Shown one piece after another: positions 4,886 through 5,083 of a DNA stretch of 5,083 nucleotides. Below the pieces are notes generated by a model. That model was given only the letters and a program-made list of their open reading frames with translations. It was not told where the DNA came from and made no database searches. Source of the stretch: an uncultured Thermomicrobiales bacterium (lineage in GTDB: Bacteria; Chloroflexota; Chloroflexia; Thermomicrobiales; UBA6265); NCBI GenBank assembly GCA_902806395.1, contig CADCWH010000343.1:1-5083 (forward strand), read 5' to 3'. How positions within the stretch are numbered: position 1 is the stretch's first letter; every line of letters begins with the position of its first letter. The translations under genes and the position numbers were made by a program.

Positions 4886-5083
4886 TTACCCGTGCGCCTC
4901 GACGGTGTAGAGCTCTCGGCTTCCCGACACGATCAGTTGCGACGCGCGGGACCAGGTTTCCCCGAACTCGGGCGACGCGGCCATCTCCGGCCACACGGCC
5001 TCCCAGGCCCCCAGACTCTCCGCCTCGACCTCGAGCACGACCGTGTCGAAGGGGCCGGAGATGTCGGTCAGGACGCGCCACGC
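4886..5083 (-). CDS. C-terminal part of a probable dimeric alpha/beta-barrel (ABM/NIPSNAP-like) protein
   Basis: The last 65 residues of a gene that enters from the right edge and ends at TAA 4886-4888. The segment reads WRVLTDISGPFDTVVLEVE, then a helix (ESLGAWEAVWPEMAASPEF), a second helical part, and a final strand LYTVEAHG. This strand-helix-strand pattern ending in a YTVE strand resembles small ferredoxin-like barrel proteins of the antibiotic-biosynthesis-monooxygenase or NIPSNAP type, which form dimers and often have unknown substrates. Nearly all codons end in G or C. Assignment rests on pattern memory, so the family is tentative, but that it is coding is quite certain. A short GTCAC-C-GTGAC dyad (4867-4877) lies just past the stop with no T tract. 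Confidence 0.7.
   Translation of the reverse strand, partial: AWRVLTDISGPFDTVVLEVEAESLGAWEAVWPEMAASPEFGETWSRASQLIVSGSRELYTVEAHG

Noticed and set aside
4524..5081. 185-codon minus-strand frame
   Set aside because: Arg-rich shadow; the adjacent frame gives the barrel protein with a proper stop at 4886, followed by a promoter and a signal-peptide gene.

Overview
The window is GC-rich. Codons in the clear genes end mostly in G or C, and all three readable promoters carry a perfect TTGACA -35 box, so it is a free-living high-GC bacterium using a sigma-70-type promoter. The styles of the MerR protein, the alpha/beta-barrel protein and the ABC-F protein remind me of Chloroflexota (Thermomicrobia-like) or, less likely, Actinomycetota. 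That placement is an impression, not something the sequence proves.

Layout. 1-209 (-) is the N-terminal 69 residues of a MerR-family regulator that runs off the left edge. Its probable promoter is at 282-310, with an 18-bp dyad filling the -35/-10 spacer. Divergent from it, 433-461 (+) is a second promoter. It is followed by a ~240-nt leader holding a possible 32-codon upstream ORF (511-609) and an intrinsic terminator hairpin with a T tract (648-676), only 35 bp before the start codon of an ABC-F ATPase gene (712-2424, 570 aa). 2425-2774 is non-coding, with a large composite inverted repeat and a short stretch resembling the N-terminus of a response regulator. 2775-3980 (-) is a complete BenE-type (benzoate/H+ symporter family) membrane transporter, convergent with the ABC-F gene. 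3981-4432 has no certain gene; two small overlapping + strand ORFs (4127-4312 and 4309-4419) have coding-like third positions. 4433-4690 (-) encodes an 85-aa secreted small protein with its own extended -10 promoter (4750-4777). 4886-5083 (-) is the C-terminal end of a probable dimeric alpha/beta-barrel protein running off the right edge.

How it may work together. The strongest biological story is the left third. An ABC-F protein acts on the ribosome, and its gene lies behind a promoter, a small ORF and a terminator. That is the arrangement known for antibiotic-inducible, ribosome-mediated transcription attenuation of ABC-F resistance genes, so this is a candidate drug-sensing leader. The divergent MerR regulator appears to control its own promoter; a role in ABC-F expression is possible but not shown. 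The BenE-like transporter, secreted peptide and barrel protein look like independent genes with no visible pathway link. No RNA genes, insertion sequences or CRISPR arrays were seen.
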